Source of the DNA: Ruminococcus sp.
Lineage (GTDB): Bacteria > Bacillota > Clostridia > Oscillospirales > Ruminococcaceae
Length of the DNA stretch: 64,000 nt
Assembly (NCBI RefSeq): GCF_024692365.1
Contig: NZ_JAILMR010000109.1
Span: forward strand, 1 to 64,000
Reading direction: 5' to 3'
The notes under the pieces were generated by a model. That model made no database searches, was not told the DNA's origin, and saw only the letters and a list, made by a program, of their open reading frames with translations. The position numbers and the translations under genes were made by a program. Numbering within the stretch: the first letter of the stretch is position 1; every line of letters starts with the position of its first letter. Positions 43,997 to 52,388 of this stretch are shown here, in pieces.

Positions 43997-45205
43997 TTAC
44001 TCACCGAGGCTGTCTATGTCTATCGGTGCAAACTCCTCAAAATCTTCATCGGAAGGATTCTCGGGCTCGGCAGATGCCTTGTCAGCGGTTATGCCTGCGC
44101 CTGCATTAGCCTTTTCCTCCAGCTTAGATTTCTTCTCTGCTTTCTTATTTGAAGATGCCAGTGCTTCATCAACGGAAGCCGCCTTGATCTTTTCCTCTAT
44201 CTCAGCCATGATGTCAGGATGATCCAGCAGGAACTGCTTTGAATTATCTCTGCCCTGACCAAGCTTGTACTCCTCATAGCTGAACCAAGCGCCGCCCTTC
44301 TTGACAATGCCGAGATCAACAGCCGCATCGAGAACTTCACCCACACGGGAGATTCCCTTGCCGTACATGATATCGAACTCGCACTCCTTGAAAGGAGGAG
44401 CGACCTTGTTCTTTACGACCTTACATTTAGTTCTGTTACCCAGAACTTCGCCGCCGTCCTTGATCTGCTCACCGCGTCTGACTTCAATACGAACCGAAGC
44501 ATAGAACTTCAGCGCACGTCCGCCGGGAGTAGTCTCGGGGTTGCCGTACATAACACCGATCTTCTCACGCACCTGATTTATAAATACGCAGGTGGTGTTG
44601 GATTTAGAAACAACGCCTGTCAGTTTTCTCATAGCCTGTGACATCAGTCTAGCCAGCTGACCTACGTGGGTATCGCCCATTTCGCCGTCTATTTCAGCCT
44701 TTGTTACCATCGCAGCCACGGAGTCGATAACTATGCAGTCGATAGCACCCGATCTTGCCAGTGCTTCAGCTATCTCCAGTGCCTGTTCACCACTGTCAGG
44801 CTGAGATACCAGCATACTGTCGATATCAACGCCGAGGTTCTTCGCGTAAACAGGGTCGAGAGCGTGCTCAACGTCGATGAAAGCAACATCGCCGCCCATC
44901 TTCTGTGTTTCAGCGATGATATGCAGTGCAACGGTAGTCTTACCCGAAGACTCAGGTCCGTATATCTCGATGATACGTCCGCGGGGAACACCGCCTATAC
45001 CCAGTGCCATATCAAGCATCATCGAACCTGTGGGGATAGCCTCAACGTCCATGGCACGAGCGTCGCCCAATTTCATGATAGCGCCCTTGCCGAACTGCTT
45101 CTCAATAAACGCGATAGCGGTTTCAAGAGCCTTCTTCTTCTCCTCAGCGTCTGTTATGTTGTGTACCTTAACATCCTTTTCCTTTTTCTTCTTATCGATA
45201 GCCAT
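43997..45205 (-). CDS. recA: RecA recombinase
   Basis: 402 residues. Walker [10 protein letters not shown] (about 71-79), LexA-coprotease and DNA-binding loops L1 ([13 protein letters not shown]) and L2 ([21 protein letters not shown]) are intact. It forms ATP-dependent filaments for recombination and SOS. It is longer than the usual 340-355 residues because of a Lys/Glu-rich N-terminal extension and an acidic C-terminal tail of about 60 residues ([13 protein letters not shown]). A possible operator array lies upstream. Confidence 0.98.
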   Translation of the reverse strand: MAIDKKKKEKDVKVHNITDAEEKKKALETAIAFIEKQFGKGAIMKLGDARAMDVEAIPTGSMMLDMALGIGGVPRGRIIEIYGPESSGKTTVALHIIAETQKMGGDVAFIDVEHALDPVYAKNLGVDIDSMLVSQPDSGEQALEIAEALARSGAIDCIVIDSVAAMVTKAEIDGEMGDTHVGQLARLMSQAMRKLTGVVSKSNTTCVFINQVREKIGVMYGNPETTPGGRALKFYASVRIEVRRGEQIKDGGEVLGNRTKCKVVKNKVAPPFKECEFDIMYGKGISRVGEVLDAAVDLGIVKKGGAWFSYEEYKLGQGRDNSKQFLLDHPDIMAEIEEKIKAASVDEALASSNKKAEKKSKLEEKANAGAGITADKASAEPENPSDEDFEEFAPIDIDSLGE

Positions 45206-45470
45206 ATTTTTTATTTCCTTTCAAAAATCATTTTTTCGGAAATTTTTCTTTCCTGCATATATTATAACACATTAACTGTCCCTTTGTACGGACTGCAAGT
45301 GATTATTTGCCATTTTCATTATTTTCGTACCTATTTTTGTACACTTAGCGTTTTCTGTACTCTTTAATGTACTCTAAACGCTTTTTACGACGTTCCGCAC
45401 CGTTTTTCTTGTGGAAAAAGTTATTCTGCAAGCTTCTTTTCCGAAGCATCGCGTGCCATACAGCAAGATG
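45206..45470 (-). promoter_or_regulatory. recA upstream region with GTAC-N8-GTAC repeats
   Basis: A minus-strand -10 TATAAT lies at 45266-45261. Two copies of GTAC-N8-GTAC sit at 45327-45342 and 45357-45372, exactly 30 bp apart, and a single GTAC is at 45286-45289 near the expected -35. No classic Firmicute GAAC-N4-GTTC SOS box was seen. These dyads may be the operator for recA. Confidence 0.4.
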
Positions 45471-45722
45471 TCAGCCTAGTTCATCATAAAGTACGCCCCA
45501 AGGTCTTGCGGGACGTTTTGCGCACATAGGACAATCAGCATTGCCGCAGATATCTTCTGCCCAACTATCGCATGCAAGGCATCCAAGCGCATCATACATC
45601 GGGAAATCGTAAAGTTCCGCACCGCACACTTCGCAGACACGACCAGTTTCAAAGGCAAAACCTTCGTTTACCAGTCTGCGCATTTTTGCACGTCTTTTAA
45701 GGTAGTTCTTCCTGTTTCTCAA
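45471..45722 (-). CDS. Small zinc-ribbon protein
   Basis: 83 residues with four Cys pairs or near-pairs: CEVC, CLAC, CGNADCPMC. The N-terminus is basic (RNRKNYLKRRAKMRRLV). TTG is the only good start, behind GGCGGTGATGAAA. Zinc ribbons of this type bind nucleic acid or protein. It is the last gene of the long TCS operon, 26 bp after the LRR gene. Confidence 0.6.
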   Translation of the reverse strand: MRNRKNYLKRRAKMRRLVNEGFAFETGRVCEVCGAELYDFPMYDALGCLACDSWAEDICGNADCPMCAKRPARPWGVLYDELG

Positions 45723-45748
45723 ATTTCATCACCGCCGACGTATCGGCA

Positions 45749-46405
45749 TTATTTTATTTCGTCAGACGACTTCGGTATAGTGCAGTTGTAATGCCACTTC
45801 GCATTCAGAAGCCCTGCATTGAAGCCCTCATCGCAGAAGTCTATCTTTGCTTTGTCTTCCTCGCTGCCCTCATAAAAAACATCATTCGGAGCGGTAAAGT
45901 TGAAAGCCTTGAAACCGATGAACTCCATGCTTTTCGGGATATAGACCCTTTTCAGATTTTTTAGTACAGCCGCACTGTATTCAATCATTCGCGTACAGCC
46001 CTCGGGAATGACTAGCGTTTCAAGTGTATTAACGAATATAGCAGTGTCACATATCAGCTTTACACCCTTGGGCACAAAGAATACCCTGCCCTCAAATTTC
46101 GGGGGCATAAAGTACATCTTAGTCATATCATTTGAGTAAAGTCCACCCTCATACAATCGGAAGTACTCATTATCATCCTCTACGATAAAACTGCGAAGAT
46201 CTTTTTTATAATCAATTATCTCACCCTCTATCGTATCGACAGGCTTGCCGTTTATCGTATTCGGGATATAGAGATCTTTTATCCCTGTACCGGGATTCTT
46301 ATAGTCGCCAACAAGCCATATAGTACCCTCGTCTTCGATAAAACGAACCTTTTCCCCATCACAGAGGTAATAGTCCTTATCGGTGATCATATGTTTTGTG
46401 TTCAT
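45749..46405 (-). CDS. BspA-type leucine-rich-repeat protein, cytoplasmic
   Basis: 218 residues from ATG 46405, which overlaps the prmC stop (ATGA). The repeats (IKDLYIPNTINGKPVDTI, LETLVIPEGCTRM, LKRVYIPKSMEFIGFKAF) are the LRR_5 type also found in the dockerin-LRR protein, but no signal peptide is present. A binding role is likely; the partner is unknown. Confidence 0.7.
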   Translation of the reverse strand: MNTKHMITDKDYYLCDGEKVRFIEDEGTIWLVGDYKNPGTGIKDLYIPNTINGKPVDTIEGEIIDYKKDLRSFIVEDDNEYFRLYEGGLYSNDMTKMYFMPPKFEGRVFFVPKGVKLICDTAIFVNTLETLVIPEGCTRMIEYSAAVLKNLKRVYIPKSMEFIGFKAFNFTAPNDVFYEGSEEDKAKIDFCDEGFNAGLLNAKWHYNCTIPKSSDEIK

Positions 46406-47256
46406 TTTTTTGTACCCATAACACATCTCATGATACCGCAGGGATCGGGCTTGCAGCGCACATTCTCAAAACCGTGCTGAACCATTATCTGCATGACATC
46501 GTCTTCCTGACCAATACCAATCTCGTAAATCAGCATACCGCCGACTTTCAGCCTGCTTTTCCAGATTCGTGTAACATCGCGGTAAAAGTCAAGACCGTCC
46601 TCACCGCCGAAAAGCGCTTCGCTAGGTTCATGGGTAACTTCCATTTGCAGACGTTCCATATCCTCAGCTGTAAGATATGGCGGATTGCATACTATCAGAT
46701 CACACTCGGGGATACTCTCCGCACATGAAGATTCGAGCACATCACCCATAACAAGATGTACCGCCGAACCGTTCATTTTAACATTCTCGCGGAGATAGCC
46801 CGCTGCCGCTTCGCTCTTCTCAACGGCGTACACTTCCCTGCACCGCAGATATTTTTCCAGTGCAAGAGCGATACAGCCGCTGCCCGAACAAAGGTCGGCA
46901 ACAACTATATCATCCGATTTTTTGTACTTGTTAACAGCCAGTTCCACAAGAGTTTCCGTATCCTGTCTTGGGATGAGCACGCCTTTACCCACCTTGATCG
47001 GGATACCGTAAAACTCCCATTCTCCCAGCAGATACTGGAGTGGCTCGCCATTCTCTCTCCTGCCGCAAAGTTCTTCAAAAGCTAACTTTACAGAGTTTTC
47101 AGCCTGTTTGTCAAGTGCTGATTCAAAAGCTCCGCTTCGACAATCCTTGCCAATAGCCTGACCAAGAAGCTCGCTGCAATCGAAAAACGCATTGTCATTA
47201 CCCGCCTTTTCAAGACGTTCAACCTGCGCTTTCAGAAGCTCCCTGTAAGTTACCAT
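46402..47256 (-). CDS. prmC: Release factor glutamine methyltransferase
   Basis: 284 residues from ATG 47256 (RBS GAGGA), overlapping the DUF1385 gene by seven bases. The SAM-binding DLCSGSGCIALAL is near 115 and the catalytic NPPY is in LIVCNPPYL near 180. It methylates the Gln of the GGQ motif of release factors. DUF1385-prmC linkage is common in Firmicutes. Confidence 0.95.
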   Translation of the reverse strand: MVTYRELLKAQVERLEKAGNDNAFFDCSELLGQAIGKDCRSGAFESALDKQAENSVKLAFEELCGRRENGEPLQYLLGEWEFYGIPIKVGKGVLIPRQDTETLVELAVNKYKKSDDIVVADLCSGSGCIALALEKYLRCREVYAVEKSEAAAGYLRENVKMNGSAVHLVMGDVLESSCAESIPECDLIVCNPPYLTAEDMERLQMEVTHEPSEALFGGEDGLDFYRDVTRIWKSRLKVGGMLIYEIGIGQEDDVMQIMVQHGFENVRCKPDPCGIMRCVMGTKK

Positions 47257-48215
47257 TGATCGTCCTCTTTGTTCTCGGGAATAACAGCTTTCAGCGCAGC
47301 GATAGCACACTCGATCTCCTTTTTATCAGGCTCGCGTGTAGTTATGCGCTGTATCCAGAGACCGGGTGCAGAGAATACTTTTGTCACAGGATTGGTGTAC
47401 TTTCCTGCCAGACGTATCAGCTCGTAAGCAATACCCGTCACCACAGGCAGCAGTGCCAGCTTGCAAAGCACTCTCAGTGGCAGACTAGCCCATGATATCC
47501 TGAAAATAGTGTTCACAAATATGCTTATGAACAGCACCAGGAATATAAAGCTAGTACCGCATCTTGGATGAAATCTTGTGAACTGCTTAACATTTTCGGG
47601 TGTGAGCTCGGTCTCAGCCTCATAGCAGGCAATGGTCTTGTGCTCAGCTCCGTGATACTCGTAAAGGCGCTTCATATCGGGCATAAGGGAAGTAAGTGAG
47701 GTATATCCGATAAATATGCCTATCTTTAGAAATCCCTCGATAACATTTTTCAGCACAGTATTCAGTTCGGTTCCTGCCAGCTTTTCAACCAGTTTTATAA
47801 GTGCAGAAGGCACCCACATGAACAGGAACATGGCAACTACTAAACCGAATATCATGGATATCGTAGTTATAATGGGCATCAGCTTGTCACCAAGCTTTTC
47901 TTCCAGCCATTTCTCGAACTTTGTAGGTTCTTCCTCGTCTTCATCGGTCATCTGCTTATCGACTGAACGTGATATGCACTTGTAACCGTCAATCATCGAA
48001 GTTACAAAGTTGAATATGCCCCTGACGAAAGGTGTCTTTCTGTACCAAGGCGGATTCTTTCCGCCTTTGATATCCCATTCGTCGATATCGATAGTACCGT
48101 CGGGCATACGGTTAGCCATAGCGCCCTTGTCGATGCCGCGCATCATAACGCCCTCGATAACTGCCTGACCGCCTATCTTTGATTTGAATTTTTCCTTACC
48201 GGCATTACTGCTCAT
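47250..48215 (-). CDS. DUF1385 membrane protein (YqhQ-like)
   Basis: 321 residues. The family start GGQAVIEGVMMRG (about 12-24) is intact. About four membrane segments lie at 105-300. The EYHGAEHKTIACYE motif near 190 and FHPRCGTSF near 215 are conserved hallmarks. The biochemical role is not established. It overlaps the kinase gene by 11 bases and prmC by seven. Confidence 0.93.
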   Translation of the reverse strand: MSSNAGKEKFKSKIGGQAVIEGVMMRGIDKGAMANRMPDGTIDIDEWDIKGGKNPPWYRKTPFVRGIFNFVTSMIDGYKCISRSVDKQMTDEDEEEPTKFEKWLEEKLGDKLMPIITTISMIFGLVVAMFLFMWVPSALIKLVEKLAGTELNTVLKNVIEGFLKIGIFIGYTSLTSLMPDMKRLYEYHGAEHKTIACYEAETELTPENVKQFTRFHPRCGTSFIFLVLFISIFVNTIFRISWASLPLRVLCKLALLPVVTGIAYELIRLAGKYTNPVTKVFSAPGLWIQRITTREPDKKEIECAIAALKAVIPENKEDDQW

Positions 48216-49731
48216 CGGTCTCTTTCCTTTCTATAGCCACATCGGGCTTGTCATCAGAGGATATCAACTCCACATCAACGGTGTCGCTCTCCTCCGATTT
48301 CTCTTCCTGCTCTATGCATGGCAGGGTTATCATAACGGTAGTACCAACACCCTGTTCGCTGTCAATGGTCAGTTCACCGCCATGTCTGGATATTATCTCA
48401 TCAGCCACAGCAAGACCAATGCCCGAACCTCTGCGGGTCTGGTTTGCCTTGAAGAATTTCTGCTTTATCCTCGGGAGGTCTTCCTTAGATATACCTATAC
48501 CCGTATCCGATACGGATATGCATATATCGCCGTCTTCCTCATAAGCTTCAACTGATACTGTATCCCCCTTGTCGGAATACTTTATCGCATTGTCCACCAC
48601 ATTGATGAACACCTGTCTCAGCCTGTTCTTGTCACCGTAAACAAATGGTAGCATATCGGGCTCGAAGTAGTTCAAGGTTATGCCCAGAGCCCTAGCCCTC
48701 TCCTGATAGATAAGCACAGTCTCACCAAGCTCTGCAAGGATATCAATGGTATCCATCTGGAGCATCAGCCTGTTATCCTGTATACGCGAGAAATCCAGAA
48801 GCTCCTCAACCATCTGCGAAAGTCTCTCCGTTTCACTGTTGATGACGCGCATACCTTTCTTGAAAGTCTCCACATCACCGTACATTGTAGCAACAGTTTC
48901 CGTCCAGCCCTTTATCGCTGTCAGAGGTGTTCTCAGCTCATGGGATACCGAGGATATGAACTCGTTCTTCATCTGCTCGGTGTTTGAAAGTTCCTCAGCC
49001 ATGTTGTTTATCGAATCACACAACTGACCAAGTTCGTCCTCGCTCTTTTTCTCGATACGCTTTGAGAAATCGCCCTTAGCGTACTTGTGAGTTATATCAG
49101 CTATACCGCGGATAGGTATAACTATCTGCCTGATAAAATACATACCCGTGAAGAACATCAGCAGTATGATACCGATAACTATCGCGGATATCACAGCTAT
49201 TATCATCACTATCTGATGATCCACGTTCTTCATGGAGCTAAGCATTCTCAATGCCTCGTAGTCGCAGCCCTTTGGCGATATGACCGAAGTAACCGCCACA
49301 ACTTTTTCACCCGTAGGCAGCTTGATTATCTGCGCAGCCGTACCAGCCGCGGATGACTTAGCCTCGGCATAATCAGCCATGTTATCGCTGCCCTCCAGCG
49401 AAAATCCCGAAGAGGTAACATCAACATCGCCGTCAGCGGTTATCGCCATCAGCTCTATCCTGTCCTTGTCCTCGTAGCTCTCGACTATACTTCTTATCTC
49501 AGCATTGTAGTTCGTAGTATCTCCCGCCGAATTCATCACCGATGTGGTGATGATATTCATCTTTGAAGTAACATACTGCTTTGCCGAAGTATAGTAATAG
49601 CTCCGCACTATCACTATCAGCACTATCTCCACCGCCAGCAGTATAAGCGTGACAATGCCCATGCTGTTTATCAGCCAGTGCCTTGTTATGCTCTCCCTGC
49701 CGCGGTATTTCCGTTTAATATCAACGCTCAA
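48205..49731 (-). CDS. Membrane sensor histidine kinase with HAMP domain
   Basis: 508 residues from TTG 49731, which has GGAG 11 bases upstream; an in-frame ATG at 49779 lies inside the regulator gene and lacks an RBS. There is a membrane segment (about 25-46), an extracytoplasmic sensor region (about 47-165), a second segment (about 170-195), HAMP (about 196-250) and HisKA with SVSHELRTPLTAIKGW near 264. HATPase follows with VDNAIKYS and GIGISKEDL/GSGIGLAV. It pairs with the OmpR-type regulator immediately upstream. The organisation resembles the WalK/PhoR/ResE class without PAS. Signal unknown. Confidence 0.93.
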   Translation of the reverse strand: MSVDIKRKYRGRESITRHWLINSMGIVTLILLAVEIVLIVIVRSYYYTSAKQYVTSKMNIITTSVMNSAGDTTNYNAEIRSIVESYEDKDRIELMAITADGDVDVTSSGFSLEGSDNMADYAEAKSSAAGTAAQIIKLPTGEKVVAVTSVISPKGCDYEALRMLSSMKNVDHQIVMIIAVISAIVIGIILLMFFTGMYFIRQIVIPIRGIADITHKYAKGDFSKRIEKKSEDELGQLCDSINNMAEELSNTEQMKNEFISSVSHELRTPLTAIKGWTETVATMYGDVETFKKGMRVINSETERLSQMVEELLDFSRIQDNRLMLQMDTIDILAELGETVLIYQERARALGITLNYFEPDMLPFVYGDKNRLRQVFINVVDNAIKYSDKGDTVSVEAYEEDGDICISVSDTGIGISKEDLPRIKQKFFKANQTRRGSGIGLAVADEIISRHGGELTIDSEQGVGTTVMITLPCIEQEEKSEESDTVDVELISSDDKPDVAIERKETDEQ

Positions 49732-49747
49732 TTTCAGCAGTACTCCT

Positions 49748-50452
49748 TTAGCCGTTTCCGCCCGACCACTTGTAGCCAAATCCCCAGATCGTCAGTATAT
49801 ACTTAGGATTTGAGGGTTCATCTTCGATCTTCATGCGGATACGTCTGATGTTTACGTCAACGATCTTGTCATCGCCGTAATAGCTCTCGCCCCAGATGTG
49901 GTTGAGTATGCTCGATCTGTCAAGAGCCGCATTCTGGTTCTTGAAGAAGTATTCCATTATCTGGTATTCAACCTGAGTAAGGTCGATCTGCTTATTGTTC
50001 TTGAGAACAGTCCTGCTCTTGAGATTGAGCACAAAGGGACCCGAAGTTATGGTAGATGCTTCCTCGGGCTTAACTGCAGAACGGTTAACTCTCCTGCATA
50101 CCGCATCAACTCTCGCGATAAGCTCTGATATTGAGAAAGGCTTTGTGATATAATCGTCCGCACCGCTCATCAGGCAGGAAATTTTATCCATCTCCTGGCT
50201 CTTAGCAGAAAGCATAATTATACCAACAGAATTGTTCTTCTCGCGTATCTTCTTGCAAACCTGCATACCATCGATGCCGGGCATCATTATATCCAGCAGA
50301 GCCACATCGAAGCCGCCCTCGTTCTCCTCATAAGCTTTCAGCGCGTCCTCGCCGCAGTTTACGTCTACTACCTCGTAGCCGCTCCTTACAAGATTTATAA
50401 CAACAAACTCGCGGATGGAGTCTTCATCTTCACAAACAAGTACTCTTTTCAT
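49748..50452 (-). CDS. OmpR/PhoB-family response regulator
   Basis: 234 residues from ATG 50452 behind GAGGAG. Receiver domain (1-120): acidic pocket CEDED, phospho-acceptor in VALLDIMMPG near 53, Thr/Ser and Lys in ITKPFSISEL near 100. Winged helix (about 135-230; GESYYGDDKIVDVNIRRIRMKI). It should bind direct-repeat DNA when phosphorylated by the adjacent kinase. A ten-bp repeat array lies upstream of the operon promoter. Confidence 0.94.
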   Translation of the reverse strand: MKRVLVCEDEDSIREFVVINLVRSGYEVVDVNCGEDALKAYEENEGGFDVALLDIMMPGIDGMQVCKKIREKNNSVGIIMLSAKSQEMDKISCLMSGADDYITKPFSISELIARVDAVCRRVNRSAVKPEEASTITSGPFVLNLKSRTVLKNNKQIDLTQVEYQIMEYFFKNQNAALDRSSILNHIWGESYYGDDKIVDVNIRRIRMKIEDEPSNPKYILTIWGFGYKWSGGNG

Positions 50453-50505
50453 GTTCAAAGTTCTCCTCTCGTATATTTTGCATTTAGTAAATAACGTATC
50501 GTTCA

Positions 50506-51870
50506 TCAGTCAACGATAAAGAAATTGTTCTTGACCTCATCTATCGTGAGTATCAACTGCTCCCTCTTATCCTCGGGAAGCTTCACATAATAATCCAGCT
50601 GACCCTTGCTTGCTATCAGCTTGTAGCCGTCGTCCGCATAGGACTCACTATCCTTTCGGCTGACAGCCGCTATCCTCATTATCTCAGTGTTTGAACTGTT
50701 GATATCTCCGCTGTATTTGTAGAATACCAGTTCGGACATATCCAGTTCCTTCTTAACTGTCACCTGATCGTTCCACCTGTTGGGGAAAGCGAAGAAATAA
50801 CCGTTGGATATCGAATAATACCCGTGGTACTTCTCCGTCAGATCAAAGAAATCCTTGTATACGTTCCATGTGGTCATGTATACCATCTCGTCGATGATCG
50901 CATTTTCATAACCCGTCATCGGCTTTACCGACGGTATCTCAACTATGCCGTCATCATCAACATCGGTGCTGTAATAGCCCGAAGGTCTTGTACAAAGGGG
51001 CAGAAGCTTCTGCGGGCTAAGCTGCATAGGATTCTGCAAGCTTGAATACCGATAGTAGACTATCTCAGTCTGAAGATCGCCGTCCGTATTCATGCCATCG
51101 ATGAATATTGCCTCATGCTGCTTGTTCAGCAGACCAGAGCAGGTGTTGACGTAATTCACAACATTTGAGCACATATCAATGCCCTCGGTCTTTACGATCT
51201 CATTATCCGAAGATATATCCAAAAGCGAAGCCTTTGCAGATGTAGCATTCGTTTCTGCATTGGTTTGTCTCTGTATCGTGACTATCTCGCGATAGCCGTC
51301 ATAGTTTATATCCAGCGTATCCAGTACCGAATAAGTATCCGTACCCACGCGCTTGAAATCGCCGTCATAGCAGCTATAAATCTCCAGAGCACAGTCAGTA
51401 CCCGTCACCGACTGATATCCTACCAGCACATTGTAACGGTTCTTCTCGCCCATCTGGGAGATAATTACTCTGTCAACTTCCGTACCTGCACCTGCAAGTT
51501 CCTTTACCGAAAACCATCTGCCCTGACTGTCTTTGTCAAGCAGATTTACTCTTATACCGTTATCCGAACCCGCACCCGTGTTGTATTCATAGAATACCAG
51601 TGCTTCTTTGCCGGGTTCGCCGTCAAGATTTCCTATAACAAAAGCCGAACGGTTATCACCGTTTCTGGGATATTTCAGCGTAACGCTACCGCCGACAGCA
51701 GCCGTCAGAGCCTCATGGATCTCGCCCTGCTCCTCGGTGAGCTTGGGAGCATTAAGAAGACCGTCAACCGTAAAGCTGAACCCCGTACAGCCACTGAGCC
51801 CGACACTAAGCGCCGTCACAGCCGCAGCAAGGCTCAAACGTAAACAGCTCACCACATCACTTCCGATCAT
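50506..51870 (-). CDS. Large lipoprotein, first gene of the TCS operon
   Basis: About 454 residues. The start is uncertain: ATG 51870 lacks a good RBS, while GTG 51852 follows GGAAGTGAT. The signal peptide ends in lipobox LSGC. The mature part has FG-GAP-like acidic loops (GNLDGEPGKEALVFYE, LDINYDGYREIVTI, VDDDGIVEIP) suggesting a beta-propeller. It may be the external sensor partner of the kinase encoded two genes on, since such lipoprotein-kinase pairs exist, but this is inference. Confidence 0.75.
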   Translation of the reverse strand: MIGSDVVSCLRLSLAAAVTALSVGLSGCTGFSFTVDGLLNAPKLTEEQGEIHEALTAAVGGSVTLKYPRNGDNRSAFVIGNLDGEPGKEALVFYEYNTGAGSDNGIRVNLLDKDSQGRWFSVKELAGAGTEVDRVIISQMGEKNRYNVLVGYQSVTGTDCALEIYSCYDGDFKRVGTDTYSVLDTLDINYDGYREIVTIQRQTNAETNATSAKASLLDISSDNEIVKTEGIDMCSNVVNYVNTCSGLLNKQHEAIFIDGMNTDGDLQTEIVYYRYSSLQNPMQLSPQKLLPLCTRPSGYYSTDVDDDGIVEIPSVKPMTGYENAIIDEMVYMTTWNVYKDFFDLTEKYHGYYSISNGYFFAFPNRWNDQVTVKKELDMSELVFYKYSGDINSSNTEIMRIAAVSRKDSESYADDGYKLIASKGQLDYYVKLPEDKREQLILTIDEVKNNFFIVD

Positions 51871-51894
51871 ATCAGTTTCATTCCATACGATATC

Positions 51895-51923
51895 ATTATA
51901 ACACATTATCTTATAAAAGTAAA
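51895..51923 (-). promoter_or_regulatory. Promoter of the lipoprotein-TCS operon
   Basis: Minus-strand TTTACT (51923-51918), 17-bp spacer, TATAAT (51900-51895). Confidence 0.7.
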
Positions 51924-52109
51924 GCCCCAATAAGGCACACTTACGTAAATCAAAGTTCATAAACAACTAAGTATAAACTGCCAAGGAGAAAAAGCGCACG
52001 GTCAAACCTCTTTCCAATTCATAATTATTGGCAGGGTGGTAACTTCGATGTACTGAAATAAGATTGTCACTAACAGAGCTTTTGAAATGTTTGAACGATC
52101 AGCATAGCA

Positions 52110-52350
52110 TATACCAAGATGTACGACAAACTACAAAAGCGGTAGGAACTCATATAAAACAATACGTAGGCACACTGCTGATACAGTCCTGATACCCAAA
52201 TATACGAACTCATACCAAACGATACGAACAGCTACCAGAGTTTACCACCTATCCATAAATCATACGTAGGCTTACGAAATGATACCAAACCATACCAGAA
52301 GATACCAAGCTATACCAAACGATACGAACGTATACCATAGAATACAAAAA
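52110..52350. repeat. Array of about 24 degenerate 10-bp units in helical phase
   Basis: From 52201 to 52350, 14 of 15 consecutive ten-base blocks carry TAC at positions 3-5. The best units are NATACCAAAC and NATACGAAC (for example 52211, 52221, 52281, 52311, 52321). Weaker units in the same phase extend to 52141, and a one-base-shifted set covers 52110-52140. Ten bp is not a codon multiple, so it is not a coding repeat; it is close to one helical turn. It lies between the GH25 terminator and the promoter at 51923. Confidence 0.85.
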
Positions 52351-52376
52351 ACAGCCCCGCCGAAAAGCGGAGCTGT
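52345..52376 (-). terminator. Terminator of the GH25 gene
   Basis: On the minus strand ACAGC-T-CCGC pairs with GCGG-G-GCTGT (ten pairs including one U-G in RNA) around TTTTCG, followed by TTTTTTG. Confidence 0.8.
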
Positions 52377-52388
52377 AAAACTTCTTAT

